From Halopseudomonas maritima (lineage in GTDB: Bacteria > Pseudomonadota > Gammaproteobacteria > Pseudomonadales > Pseudomonadaceae): a DNA stretch of 64,000 bases. Where the stretch lies: the NCBI RefSeq assembly GCF_021545785.1, contig NZ_CP079801.1:2418001-2482000 (forward strand). The letters run 5' to 3'. Below are positions 52,518 through 60,610 of this stretch, piece by piece; position 1 is the stretch's first letter; every line of letters begins with the position of its first letter. Under the pieces are notes generated by a model. It had not been told where the DNA came from. It did not search any database and was given only the letters and a program-made list of their open reading frames with translations. The translations under genes and the position numbers were made by a program.

Positions 52518-53564
52518 ATGACCTCGACACCTCGCCGTCCTCCCTACCGCATCGCCCTGAACGGTTACGGCCGGATCGGTCGTTGTGTGCTGCGCGCGCT
52601 GCACGAGTCGGCGCAGGCGGATATTGAAGTGGTGGCGTTGAATGATCTGGCTGACCGCGAGAGCATCGAGTACCTGACCCGCTTTGATTCGACCCACGGG
52701 CGCTTCCCAGGGCAGGTGCAGCTGCAGGGCGAGCAGTTGCTGATCAACGGCCAGCCCATCGAGGTGCTGCGCTCGGCTGAGCCCGAGAGCGTTGACTGGC
52801 GCGCGTTGGATATCGACCTGCTGCTGGAGTGCTCCGGGCAGTACACCACCCGCGAACAGGGTCTGCGCTTTGTGCATGCCGGCGTGCCGCGGGTGTTGTT
52901 CTCCCAGCCGATGGTCAGCGAGGAGGCGGTGGATGCCACCCTGGTGTACGGCGTTAATCACGCCAGCCTGCCGGCCGATGCGCGACTGGTATCCAACGCG
53001 TCCTGCACCACCAACTGCAGCGTGCCGCTGCTCAAGCTGCTGAACGAGGCGGTGGGGCTGGAGTACGTCTCCATTACCACCATTCACTCGGCGATGAACG
53101 ACCAGCCGGTGATTGATGCCTATCACCACGCCGACCTGCGCCGTACGCGCTCGGCGTTCCAGTCGATGATTCCGGTCTCGACCGGGCTGGCGCGGGGTAT
53201 CGAGCGTTTGCTGCCGGAGCTTGCCGGGCGTATTCAGGCCAAGGCCATCCGCGTGCCGACAGTCAACGTCTCGGCGCTGGATATCACCCTGCAGGTGGCG
53301 CGTGACACCAGCGCAGATGAAGTCAACGCGCTGCTACGTGCTGCCGCTGAGGGCGACTACGCTGGACTGCTCGATTACACCGAGCTGCCGCACGCCAGCT
53401 GTGATTTCAACCACGACCCGCACTCGGCGATTGTCGATGGTAGCCAGACCCGCGTCTCCGGGCCGCGGCTGGTAAACCTGCTGGTCTGGTTTGATAACGA
53501 GTGGGGTTTTGCCAACCGCATGCTGGATGTGGCGCGTTACTGGCTGTCGCGCTCAGCGAACTGA
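52518..53564 (+). CDS. epd: D-erythrose-4-phosphate dehydrogenase
   Basis: 348 residues, GAPDH family. Oxidises erythrose-4-phosphate for pyridoxal phosphate synthesis. NAD loop LNGYGRIGRCVLRA and catalytic Cys163 in SNASCTTN. It has Epd-type features (VNHASLPADARLVSNAS, HSAMNDQPVIDAYH) and the tkt-epd-pgk-fba context; a GAPDH role cannot be ruled out from sequence alone. Confidence 0.9.
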   Translation: MTSTPRRPPYRIALNGYGRIGRCVLRALHESAQADIEVVALNDLADRESIEYLTRFDSTHGRFPGQVQLQGEQLLINGQPIEVLRSAEPESVDWRALDIDLLLECSGQYTTREQGLRFVHAGVPRVLFSQPMVSEEAVDATLVYGVNHASLPADARLVSNASCTTNCSVPLLKLLNEAVGLEYVSITTIHSAMNDQPVIDAYHHADLRRTRSAFQSMIPVSTGLARGIERLLPELAGRIQAKAIRVPTVNVSALDITLQVARDTSADEVNALLRAAAEGDYAGLLDYTELPHASCDFNHDPHSAIVDGSQTRVSGPRLVNLLVWFDNEWGFANRMLDVARYWLSRSAN

Positions 53565-53573
53565 ACACAAGCG

Positions 53574-53598
53574 GCGCGGTCGCAGGCTGCGACCGCGC
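53574..53598 (+). other. Intercistronic hairpin epd-pgk
   Basis: GCGCGGTCGCA and TGCGACCGCGC form a perfect 11-bp stem with a 3-nt loop, 9 nt after the epd stop. No T-run follows. A structure of this strength should protect or process the transcript and could uncouple pgk from epd levels. Confidence 0.6.
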
Positions 53599-53636
53599 TG
53601 AAACGATTAACACACTTACCAAGCAAGGAGCGGGCT

Positions 53637-54797
53637 ATGACCGTATTGACCATGAGCGAGCTGGACCTGAATGGCCAGCGTGTACTGATTCGTGAAGACC
53701 TCAACGTGCCGGTCAAGAACGGCAAGGTAACCAGCGATGCGCGTATCGTCGCCTCCCTGCCCACCATCAAGCTGGCGCTGGAAAAGGGCGCTGCCGTCAT
53801 GGTCTGCTCGCACCTGGGCCGTCCGGAAGAGGGCGTGTTCAGCGAAGAAAACAGCCTGGCACCGGTTGCCGCCTACCTGAGCGAAGCGCTGGGCCGCGAT
53901 GTGCCGCTGGTGCGTGACTATCTCGGCGGCGTCGAAGTCAAGCCGGGCGAGCTGGTGCTGCTGGAAAACGTGCGCTTCAACAAGGGTGAAAAGAAGAACA
54001 CCGACGAGCTGGCTCAGCAGTATGCTGCGCTGTGCGACGTGTTCGTGATGGACGCCTTCGGCACCGCGCACCGCGCCCAGGGTTCGACCCACGGCGTTGC
54101 CAAGTTCGCCAAGGTTGCCTGCGCCGGCCCGCTGCTGGCTGCCGAGCTGGACGCACTGGCCAAGGCGCTGGACAAGCCCGCTCGTCCGATGCTGGCCATT
54201 GTTGCCGGCTCCAAGGTCTCGACCAAGCTGGATGTGCTGAACGCGCTGTCTGAGAAGTGCGACCAGCTGATCGTTGGCGGCGGTATTGCCAACACCTTCC
54301 TGGCGGCAGCCGGCTACCCGGTTGGCAAGTCGCTGTATGAGGCTGACCTGGTCGACACCGCCAAGGCGATTGCCGCCAAGGTCAGCGTGCCGCTGCCGGT
54401 TGACGTGGTGGTTGCCAGCGAGTTTGCCGAGACCGCTACTGCGACCATCAAGGCGGTAGCCGACGTGGCCGAAGGCGACATGATTCTCGACATCGGCCCG
54501 CAGACCGCTGCGCTGTTTGGTGAAATGCTCAAGGCCTCCGGCACCATCCTCTGGAACGGTCCGGTCGGTGTGTTCGAGTTTGACCAGTTTGGTGAAGGCA
54601 CCAAGGCGCTGGCGCTGGCCATCGCTGCCGGTGACGGCTTCTCGATTGCTGGCGGTGGCGACACCCTGGCCGCGATCGACAAGTACGGCGTAGCCGACCA
54701 GATTTCCTACATCTCCACCGGTGGTGGCGCCTTCCTCGAGTTTGTCGAGGGCAAGGTACTGCCGGCGGTAGAGATTCTGGAAGCGCGAGCGCAGTAA
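53637..54797 (+). CDS. pgk: Phosphoglycerate kinase
   Basis: 386 residues; transfers phosphate between 1,3-bisphosphoglycerate and ADP. The N-terminal RVLIREDLNVPVKNGKVTSD signature, SHLGRP and the C-terminal GGGDTLAAI nucleotide segment are intact. AAGGAG precedes the ATG. It lies between epd and fba. Confidence 0.97.
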   Translation: MTVLTMSELDLNGQRVLIREDLNVPVKNGKVTSDARIVASLPTIKLALEKGAAVMVCSHLGRPEEGVFSEENSLAPVAAYLSEALGRDVPLVRDYLGGVEVKPGELVLLENVRFNKGEKKNTDELAQQYAALCDVFVMDAFGTAHRAQGSTHGVAKFAKVACAGPLLAAELDALAKALDKPARPMLAIVAGSKVSTKLDVLNALSEKCDQLIVGGGIANTFLAAAGYPVGKSLYEADLVDTAKAIAAKVSVPLPVDVVVASEFAETATATIKAVADVAEGDMILDIGPQTAALFGEMLKASGTILWNGPVGVFEFDQFGEGTKALALAIAAGDGFSIAGGGDTLAAIDKYGVADQISYISTGGGAFLEFVEGKVLPAVEILEARAQ

Positions 54798-54803
54798 AAC
54801 ACG

Positions 54804-55024
54804 AGCTGGAAGCTTGAGGCTGAAAGCTGGAAGATGAAGGTTTGTGTGGGCGGCTCCCTTTTCACGCAGATTGCTTGACAAGGACTGGCTAGACTAGAAC
54901 CCTGTTCGCTTTCAGCTTTCAGCTTTCAGCTTTCAGCTTTCAGCTTTCAGCTTTCAGCTTTCAGCTTTCAGCTTTCAGCTTTCAGCTTTCAGCTTTCAGC
55001 TTTCAGCTTTCAGCTTTCAGCTTC
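54804..55024. repeat. Heptamer inverted-arm element R9 with 16-copy array
   Basis: It lies between pgk and fba. The right arm is sixteen perfect GCTTTCA copies (54908-55019) plus GCTTC; the left arm (54804-54833) has AGCTGGA, AGCTTGA, GGCTGAA and AGCTGGA units. The left arm begins 6 nt after the pgk stop and the array ends 41 nt before the fba ATG. TTGACA at 54875-54880 lies in the core without a well-placed -10. Confidence 0.95.
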
Positions 55025-55065
55025 GAGCGATAGAGTTTCGATATTTAAACGGAGAGATACCCCCC

Positions 55066-56130
55066 ATGGCCCTGATCAGCCTGCGCCAGATGCTCGACCA
55101 CGCCGCCGAATACGGTTACGGCGTACCCGCTTTCAACGTCAACAACCTGGAGCAGATGCGCGCCATCATGGAAGCGGCGGACAAGACCGATTCCCCGGTG
55201 ATCGTGCAGGCCTCTGCCGGTGCTCGCAAATACGCCGGTGCGCCTTTCCTGCGCCACCTGATTCTCGCGGCTATCGAAGAGTTTCCGCACATTCCGGTGT
55301 GTATGCACCAGGATCACGGCACCAGCCCGGCGGTATGCCAGCGCTCCATTCAGCTGGGTTTCTCCTCGGTGATGATGGATGGCTCGCTGGGTACAGACGG
55401 CAAGACCCCGACCAGCTACGAGTACAACGTTGACGTTACCCGTCGCACCGTTGAAATGGCCCACGCCTGCGGTGTGTCCGTCGAGGGTGAGCTGGGTTGC
55501 CTGGGCAGCCTGGAAACCGGCATGGCCGGTGAAGAAGACGGCATTGGCGCCGAAGGTGTGCTGGATCACAGCCAGTTGCTGACTGACCCGGAAGAAGCCG
55601 CTGACTTCGTCAAGCAAACCGGTGTGGATGCCCTGGCGATTGCCATCGGCACCAGCCACGGCGCTTACAAGTTCACCAAGCCGCCGACAGGCGACACCCT
55701 GTCGATCCAGCGCATCAAGGAAATTCACGCGCGCATCCCCGATACCCATCTGGTCATGCACGGTTCTTCCTCTGTGCCGCAGGAGTGGCTGGCGATCATC
55801 AACGAGTTTGGCGGCGAGATTCCGGAAACTTACGGTGTGCCGGTTGAAGAAATCGTTGAGGGCATCAAGTACGGCGTGCGCAAGGTCAATATCGATACCG
55901 ACCTGCGTCTGGCTTCTACCGGTGCTGTGCGTCGTTTCCTGGCGCAGAACCCCAGCGAGTTCGATCCGCGCAAGTATCTGGCCAAGACCGTCGATGCCAT
56001 GCGCGACGTCTGTATCGCCCGTTACGAAGCCTTTGGTACCGCCGGCAATGCGTCCAAGATCAAGCCGATCTCGCTGGACGACATGTTCGAGCGCTACGCC
56101 CGTGGCGAGCTGGCCCCCAAGGTCAACTAA
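55066..56130 (+). CDS. fba: Class II fructose-1,6-bisphosphate aldolase
   Basis: 354 residues, zinc-dependent. Catalytic Asp83 and the zinc ligand His84 lie in HQDHGTSP; GTSHGAYKF and NIDTDLRLA segments follow. GGAGAG precedes the ATG. It closes the pentose/triose phosphate gene run and has its own terminator. A TATTTA box at 55042-55047 could serve an internal promoter next to the heptamer array. Confidence 0.97.
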   Translation: MALISLRQMLDHAAEYGYGVPAFNVNNLEQMRAIMEAADKTDSPVIVQASAGARKYAGAPFLRHLILAAIEEFPHIPVCMHQDHGTSPAVCQRSIQLGFSSVMMDGSLGTDGKTPTSYEYNVDVTRRTVEMAHACGVSVEGELGCLGSLETGMAGEEDGIGAEGVLDHSQLLTDPEEAADFVKQTGVDALAIAIGTSHGAYKFTKPPTGDTLSIQRIKEIHARIPDTHLVMHGSSSVPQEWLAIINEFGGEIPETYGVPVEEIVEGIKYGVRKVNIDTDLRLASTGAVRRFLAQNPSEFDPRKYLAKTVDAMRDVCIARYEAFGTAGNASKIKPISLDDMFERYARGELAPKVN

Positions 56131-56140
56131 GCAGGTCAGA

Positions 56141-56163
56141 GGGCGGCGACAGCCGCCCTTTTT
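56141..56163 (+). terminator. Intrinsic terminator of fba
   Basis: GGGCGGC-GACA-GCCGCCC, a perfect 7-bp GC stem, followed by five T residues, 10 nt after the fba stop. Confidence 0.93.
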
Positions 56164-56180
56164 GCGACAGGATCAATGCT

Positions 56181-56465
56181 ATGAGTAATCAGGACGAGCA
56201 GGACGACGAGTCCTTTGCCGAGGCCCGCCTGGTCGAGGCCATCGAAAATCAGCTGTCTGCGGGTGAGCCGCCGGCGACCCAGGCAACGCTGAACAAGCTG
56301 ACGCTGGTTGGTTATGCGCGCGAGGACAGCATTGAGCTGATGGCCCAGGTGTTGGCCTACAGCATTAACCGCATGCTGGAAGACGACGCCCCCTTTGACA
56401 CCCCGGCCTACGAGCAGGCATTACGCAATCTGCCGACCCTGCCCGATGGTTCTGACGCGAGCTAA
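56181..56465 (+). CDS. Small acidic conserved-type protein of unknown function
   Basis: 94 residues, acidic N-terminus (MSNQDEQDDESFAEARLVEAIENQL), no signal peptide or membrane span, probably helical. I do not recognise the family. It starts soon after the fba terminator and is followed 30 nt later by a membrane protein gene. Confidence 0.65.
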   Translation: MSNQDEQDDESFAEARLVEAIENQLSAGEPPATQATLNKLTLVGYAREDSIELMAQVLAYSINRMLEDDAPFDTPAYEQALRNLPTLPDGSDAS

Positions 56466-56495
56466 GCGCTCGCACTGCGTAACAGGATAACGACA

Positions 56496-56969
56496 ATGAA
56501 ACTGATGACCGTACTGCGGATCGTCTTTCTCTATCTGCTTGCTGTGCTGGTAGCCACCGTGCTGGGCTCGCTGGTACAGACTCAATTTAATCTGGCCGCG
56601 CTGCAGGCCATGGATGTGCCGGTGGACAGCGTCACGCGGCTGCACAGCAGTCTGCATGACCTGCGCTTTTTCAGCCCCTTTCTGGCCGTGATGGTGGCCG
56701 CCTGCCTGCTACTGGCGCTGCCGCTGGCCGAAGCGCTGGGACGTATCTTCAAGCCCTGGCGTTGGCTGCTGTATTTTCTCGCCGGCTTTGTCGGCATCTG
56801 GGCCGCCTGCGAGCTGGCCAATTACCTACTGCCCATGCCGACCTTTATTGCGGCTACTCGCCAGACGCCCGGTCTGCTGTCATTGATGACGGCTGTGGGC
56901 CTGGGTAGCGCACTGTTTGGTCGCTTGACCAAACCCAAGGCGCGGCGCGGTCTGCGTGTGCTCGGTTGA
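56496..56969 (+). CDS. Membrane protein of unknown function
   Basis: 157 residues, four hydrophobic segments (about 7-28, 60-80, 87-107, 123-142) and a basic C-terminus (KPKARRGLRVLG). It lies 19 nt before the sugar-dehydrogenase gene and may be co-transcribed with it. No family recognised. Confidence 0.65.
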   Translation: MKLMTVLRIVFLYLLAVLVATVLGSLVQTQFNLAALQAMDVPVDSVTRLHSSLHDLRFFSPFLAVMVAACLLLALPLAEALGRIFKPWRWLLYFLAGFVGIWAACELANYLLPMPTFIAATRQTPGLLSLMTAVGLGSALFGRLTKPKARRGLRVLG

Positions 56970-56988
56970 TTGTGCAAGGAGAAGGGCA

Positions 56989-58083
56989 ATGAACAAGTTT
57001 ACTTTGCTGGGCAGCTCGCTGCTGCTTTGTGCCGGCGCCGCCACGGCAGCCGATTATCAGGTTGAAATCCTGGCTGACGGCCTGTCCAGCCCCTGGTCGC
57101 TGGCTTTTCTGCCCGATGGCGGCATGCTGGTAGCCGAGCTCAGTGGTCAGCTGCGTCTGATTGATGCCACAGGCCAGCTGCGCGCCGAACCGGTTGCCGG
57201 CGTGCCCCAGGCGTTCGTCAACGGCCAGAGCGGCCTGATGGACGTTGCGCTGGCCCCGGACTTTGCCGAGTCTGGCGAGCTGTTTCTCAGCTACAGCTGC
57301 GGCACGCTGGAGGCCAACCACACCTGCCTCGCAGCGGCGACCTTCAACGGCGAGGCGCTGGAAAACACCCATGAGATCTTTCGTGTGCAGCCGGCCAAGC
57401 AGGGCAGCGCGCACTACGGTGGGCGCATTGCCTTTCTGCCGGACAATACCCTGCTGCTGACGCTGGGTGACGGTTTTGACTACCGTGAGCAGGCGCAGAA
57501 TACCGCTAATCATCTGGGCAGCATTGTGCGCCTGAACCGCGACGGCTCGGCGCCAGAGGACAATCCCTTCGTTGGTCAGGCGGGTGCTTTGCCGGAGCTC
57601 TACAGCATCGGCCATCGCAATGTGCAGGGCATTCTGGTTGACGCTGCCGGACGCGTGTTCAGTCACGAGCACGGCCCGCGCGGCGGTGACGAGATCAACC
57701 TGATTGAGGCCGGCAAGAACTACGGCTGGCCGAAGATCACCTACGGCATCGATTACAACGGCTCCCAGGTCTCGCCCTACACCGAACTGCCGGGGCTGCA
57801 GCAACCGTTGCTCTACTGGGACCCGTCCATCGCGCCGTCTGGCATGACCCTGTACCAGGGTGAGCTGTTCCCCGAGTGGCAGGGCAGCCTGCTGGTGTCG
57901 GCGCTGGCCGGGAAAGAAGTGCGTCGAGTTGAACTCAAGGGCGATACGGCCGGTGAGCAGGAATCACTGTTTACCGAGTTGGGCCTGCGTTTTCGTGATG
58001 TGCGTACTGGCCCCGATGGCGCCGTCTACCTGTTGACCGACAGCCCCAGTGGCCAACTGCTGCGCGTGGCGCCGGCCAACTGA
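56989..58083 (+). CDS. PQQ-dependent aldose sugar dehydrogenase-like protein
   Basis: 364 residues with a signal peptide (MNKFTLLGSSLLLCAGAATA). Glucose/sorbosone dehydrogenase beta-propeller: LADGLSSPWSLAFLPDGGMLVAE, HYGGRIAFLPD (His for the cofactor) and SHEHGPRGGDEINLIEAGKNYGWP (Ca2+/PQQ segment). Similar to E. coli YliI. Probably a periplasmic soluble enzyme oxidising aldoses; the substrate is not shown. GGAG precedes the ATG at 56989. Confidence 0.87.
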   Translation: MNKFTLLGSSLLLCAGAATAADYQVEILADGLSSPWSLAFLPDGGMLVAELSGQLRLIDATGQLRAEPVAGVPQAFVNGQSGLMDVALAPDFAESGELFLSYSCGTLEANHTCLAAATFNGEALENTHEIFRVQPAKQGSAHYGGRIAFLPDNTLLLTLGDGFDYREQAQNTANHLGSIVRLNRDGSAPEDNPFVGQAGALPELYSIGHRNVQGILVDAAGRVFSHEHGPRGGDEINLIEAGKNYGWPKITYGIDYNGSQVSPYTELPGLQQPLLYWDPSIAPSGMTLYQGELFPEWQGSLLVSALAGKEVRRVELKGDTAGEQESLFTELGLRFRDVRTGPDGAVYLLTDSPSGQLLRVAPAN

Positions 58084-59109
58084 TCAGCCACCCGTCACGC
58101 GCTGGCGATAGCCGCGTGGCGGGCAGCCTAACCAGCGTCGGAAGGTGCGGCTGAAGTTGCTGGTGTCCTGATAGCCGAGCCGCTCGGCTATCATCTCGAT
58201 GCTCAAGTCAGTATGTTCCAGCAGCCAGCAGGCCTGCTCGCTGCGCACCTGATCCAGAATTTGCTGATAGCGCATGCCTTCGCTGCCGAGGTGGCGAATC
58301 AGGGTGCGCGCGGTCAGGTGCTCCTGCGCCGCCATTTGCGCAAGCGTGGGGTACTGATACTCACATCGCAGCAGACGCTGCTTGACGCGCTCGCTAAGGT
58401 CGCCGCCGCGCCGCTGGCGTTGCAGCTGGTGTTCGCAGTCGCGCAGCGCTTGGCGGTGCAACTCGGCGTCAGCGCCCAGGCAGGGTTGTTCGAGCAGTCC
58501 TTCGGGCAAGTGCAGGCGCAGCGCGTCGCTGCCAAATACCCAGTGCCCAGCGTGTCCGCGTACCTCGCTGGCCCAGTCGGGGGCCGGGCCGGGCCACTCC
58601 AGTGTGATCTCTGGCCCCAGCGGCTGGCCGCTGACTGTTTCCAGTAGCCGCAACATCGCCGTGGTGAAATGCCCCAGCAAATACTCGCGCACCGGCGGCG
58701 GCACCAGCCGTTCGTTCAGCTGCAGTACCGGCGGGCTGCGGCGCACCAGACTGTAGCTCGCCAGGTGCTGGCGCAGTGGTGAGTAGCGCTCTAGCAGGTT
58801 GATGGCTTCGCCAATGGTGGCGGCGGTAACGGCGGCGTAGCCGCCGGGGCCGTGGGTTGATACGTCGGTATGCAGGCCCGCAGAAAAGCCCAGCCCTGGA
58901 TGGTTGGTGAGGCTGATGACCGCCTGCAGCAGGCGGGTCAGGGTGTCCAGGTTGAGAAACCGGTTGCCCTGCAGGTGCCGCTCCCAGTCCGGGCCCAGCA
59001 ACGGCGGTACCGGGTTGTCCCGGTAACCCTGGCGGCGCAGCTCGGCCAGCACCAGGCGCGCGTAGATAGGGTGTACGGCTGGACTCAACCAGTAGTGTTC
59101 GGACGGCAT
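58084..59109 (-). CDS. AraC-family transcriptional regulator
   Basis: 341 residues: an N-terminal arabinose-binding-like domain of the OruR/ArgR-type AraC group and a C-terminal double HTH (about 235-341, with LSIEMIAERLGYQDTSNFSRTF). Divergent from alkB with a 125-bp gap, so control of the alkane hydroxylase is likely but inferred from position only. Confidence 0.88.
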   Translation of the reverse strand: MPSEHYWLSPAVHPIYARLVLAELRRQGYRDNPVPPLLGPDWERHLQGNRFLNLDTLTRLLQAVISLTNHPGLGFSAGLHTDVSTHGPGGYAAVTAATIGEAINLLERYSPLRQHLASYSLVRRSPPVLQLNERLVPPPVREYLLGHFTTAMLRLLETVSGQPLGPEITLEWPGPAPDWASEVRGHAGHWVFGSDALRLHLPEGLLEQPCLGADAELHRQALRDCEHQLQRQRRGGDLSERVKQRLLRCEYQYPTLAQMAAQEHLTARTLIRHLGSEGMRYQQILDQVRSEQACWLLEHTDLSIEMIAERLGYQDTSNFSRTFRRWLGCPPRGYRQRVTGG

Positions 59110-59234
59110 ATTTGCTCTTGTTGGATTGGCCTGCTGTCACAATATGACGGTTATTTGCCGCTTGCAACGGGTGGCGGGGCTACAGCCGGCGCGCATGATG
59201 GGCAATACAAAGACAAAAATAAGAGGATGCCCCC

Positions 59235-60434
59235 ATGCAAGATGCCGCTGCAGACAATGGCCTGGCCGGGTACGTAGACCGCAAGCGCAGGCTCTGGTTG
59301 TTCTCCCTGATGGTGCCCGGGCTGGCGTTGGTCGGGCCGCTGCTGTACATGCTGGTATCGCCAAATGTGCTTTGGCTCTGGTTGTCGACCATCTTCGGCT
59401 ATGTGGTGATTCCGATGCTGGACGGGGTGCTGGGCGAGGACCTGAGCAACCCGCCGGAGGAAGCGGTGCCTGCGCTGGAGGCCGACCTCTACTACCGCTA
59501 CATCACCTATGCGCTGGTGCCTATTCTGTGGCTCAGCTTTATCGTCAATATCGCTTTTCTAGGTACCCACGAGCTGCCCTGGTACGGCACGCTGGCGGTC
59601 ATTCTGGCGACCGGTGGCAGCCTTGGCTTTGGTCTGAATCTGGGGCACGAGATGGGGCACAAGAAGACCGAGCTGGAGCGCTGGCTGGCGAAGATCACGC
59701 TGGCGCTTGGCTGTTACGGGCACTTTTTTGTCGAGCACAACCGCGGTCATCACCGTGATGTGGCCACCCCGGAAGACCCGGCCTCGGCGCGTATGGGTGA
59801 GAGCATTTATCGCTTTGTCTTCCGCGAGATGCCCGGTGCCTTCTTTCGCGCCTGGGATCTGGAAGCCCAGCGTCTGGAGCGCTGCGGCAAGTCGGTCTGG
59901 AGTCTGGACAACGAAGTGCTGCAGCCGGCACTGATCAGTGCGGTGTTGTATGCGCTGCTGATTGCCTGGCTGGGGATCGAGATACTGCCGGTGATGATGT
60001 TGATTGCCTTCTGGGGCGCCTTTCAGCTGACCCAGGCCAATTACATCGAGCACTATGGACTGTTGCGTCGCAAGCAGCCGAGCGGGCGTTATGAGCGTTG
60101 TCAGCCGCACCATTCATGGAACAGTAATCACCTGTTCTCCAACTGGGCGTTGTTCCATTTGCAACGCCACTCCGATCACCACGCCCATCCGACCCGGCGT
60201 TATCAATCGCTGCGCGACTTTCCTGACCTGCCGCGCCTGCCTAACGGCTACTTTGGCATGTATCTGTTGGCCTACTTCCCGCCGCTGTGGCAACGCGTGA
60301 TGGATCCGCGTTTGTTGCGTGCGGTTGATCGTGACCCAAGCCGTATCAATTTTCTGCCGGCCAAGCGGGAGCAACTTATGCGGCGCTACGGGTTGAGTGA
60401 GGCACCGCTGGACGGTGCGGAGGTGGCGGCATGA
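59235..60434 (+). CDS. alkB: Alkane 1-monooxygenase AlkB
   Basis: 399 residues, integral membrane di-iron hydroxylase of medium-chain n-alkanes. The His boxes are intact: HEMGHK (138-143), HNRGHH (168-173), NYIEHYG (269-275) and LQRHSDHH (309-316). About six membrane spans. AGAGGA precedes the ATG. Its last codon overlaps the rubredoxin start, so the electron donor is made alongside. A rubredoxin reductase is not in the window. Confidence 0.96.
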   Translation: MQDAAADNGLAGYVDRKRRLWLFSLMVPGLALVGPLLYMLVSPNVLWLWLSTIFGYVVIPMLDGVLGEDLSNPPEEAVPALEADLYYRYITYALVPILWLSFIVNIAFLGTHELPWYGTLAVILATGGSLGFGLNLGHEMGHKKTELERWLAKITLALGCYGHFFVEHNRGHHRDVATPEDPASARMGESIYRFVFREMPGAFFRAWDLEAQRLERCGKSVWSLDNEVLQPALISAVLYALLIAWLGIEILPVMMLIAFWGAFQLTQANYIEHYGLLRRKQPSGRYERCQPHHSWNSNHLFSNWALFHLQRHSDHHAHPTRRYQSLRDFPDLPRLPNGYFGMYLLAYFPPLWQRVMDPRLLRAVDRDPSRINFLPAKREQLMRRYGLSEAPLDGAEVAA

Positions 60435-60598
60435 GCTGCTATCAGTGTCCGGAGTGCGGTTATGAGTATGACGAGGCCGCCGGTGACCCGCACCAGGGGT
60501 ATCCTGCCGGCACCACCTGGGACAGCCTGCCTGACACCTTTACCTGTCCGGACTGCGCGGTGCGCTACAAGGAGGACTTTCGCGCCCTTGAGGCGTAA
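60431..60598 (+). CDS. Rubredoxin, probable AlkB electron donor
   Basis: 55 residues, MSCYQCPECGYEYDEAAGDP onwards. Iron ligands C6/C9 (CPEC) and C39/C42 (CPDC) are in place. After the second pair the usual CG is CA, and there is an extra Cys at position 3. The start ATG overlaps the alkB stop by 4 nt. Feeds electrons from rubredoxin reductase to AlkB. Confidence 0.93.
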   Translation: MSCYQCPECGYEYDEAAGDPHQGYPAGTTWDSLPDTFTCPDCAVRYKEDFRALEA

Positions 60599-60610
60599 GC
60601 AGCTGGCCGC

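Noticed and set aside
52518..53564. Calling this gene gapA rather than epd
   Set aside because: The tkt-epd-pgk-fba context and Epd-type segments favour erythrose-4-phosphate dehydrogenase, though sequence alone does not fully exclude GAPDH activity.
54875..54897. Promoter in the R9 core using TTGACA
   Set aside because: No -10-like hexamer lies at 16-18 nt; the nearest candidates are 9 or 14 nt away.
54908..55019. CRISPR-like regular repeat
   Set aside because: The 7-bp units are contiguous with no spacers and no cas genes nearby; it is a plain tandem array.
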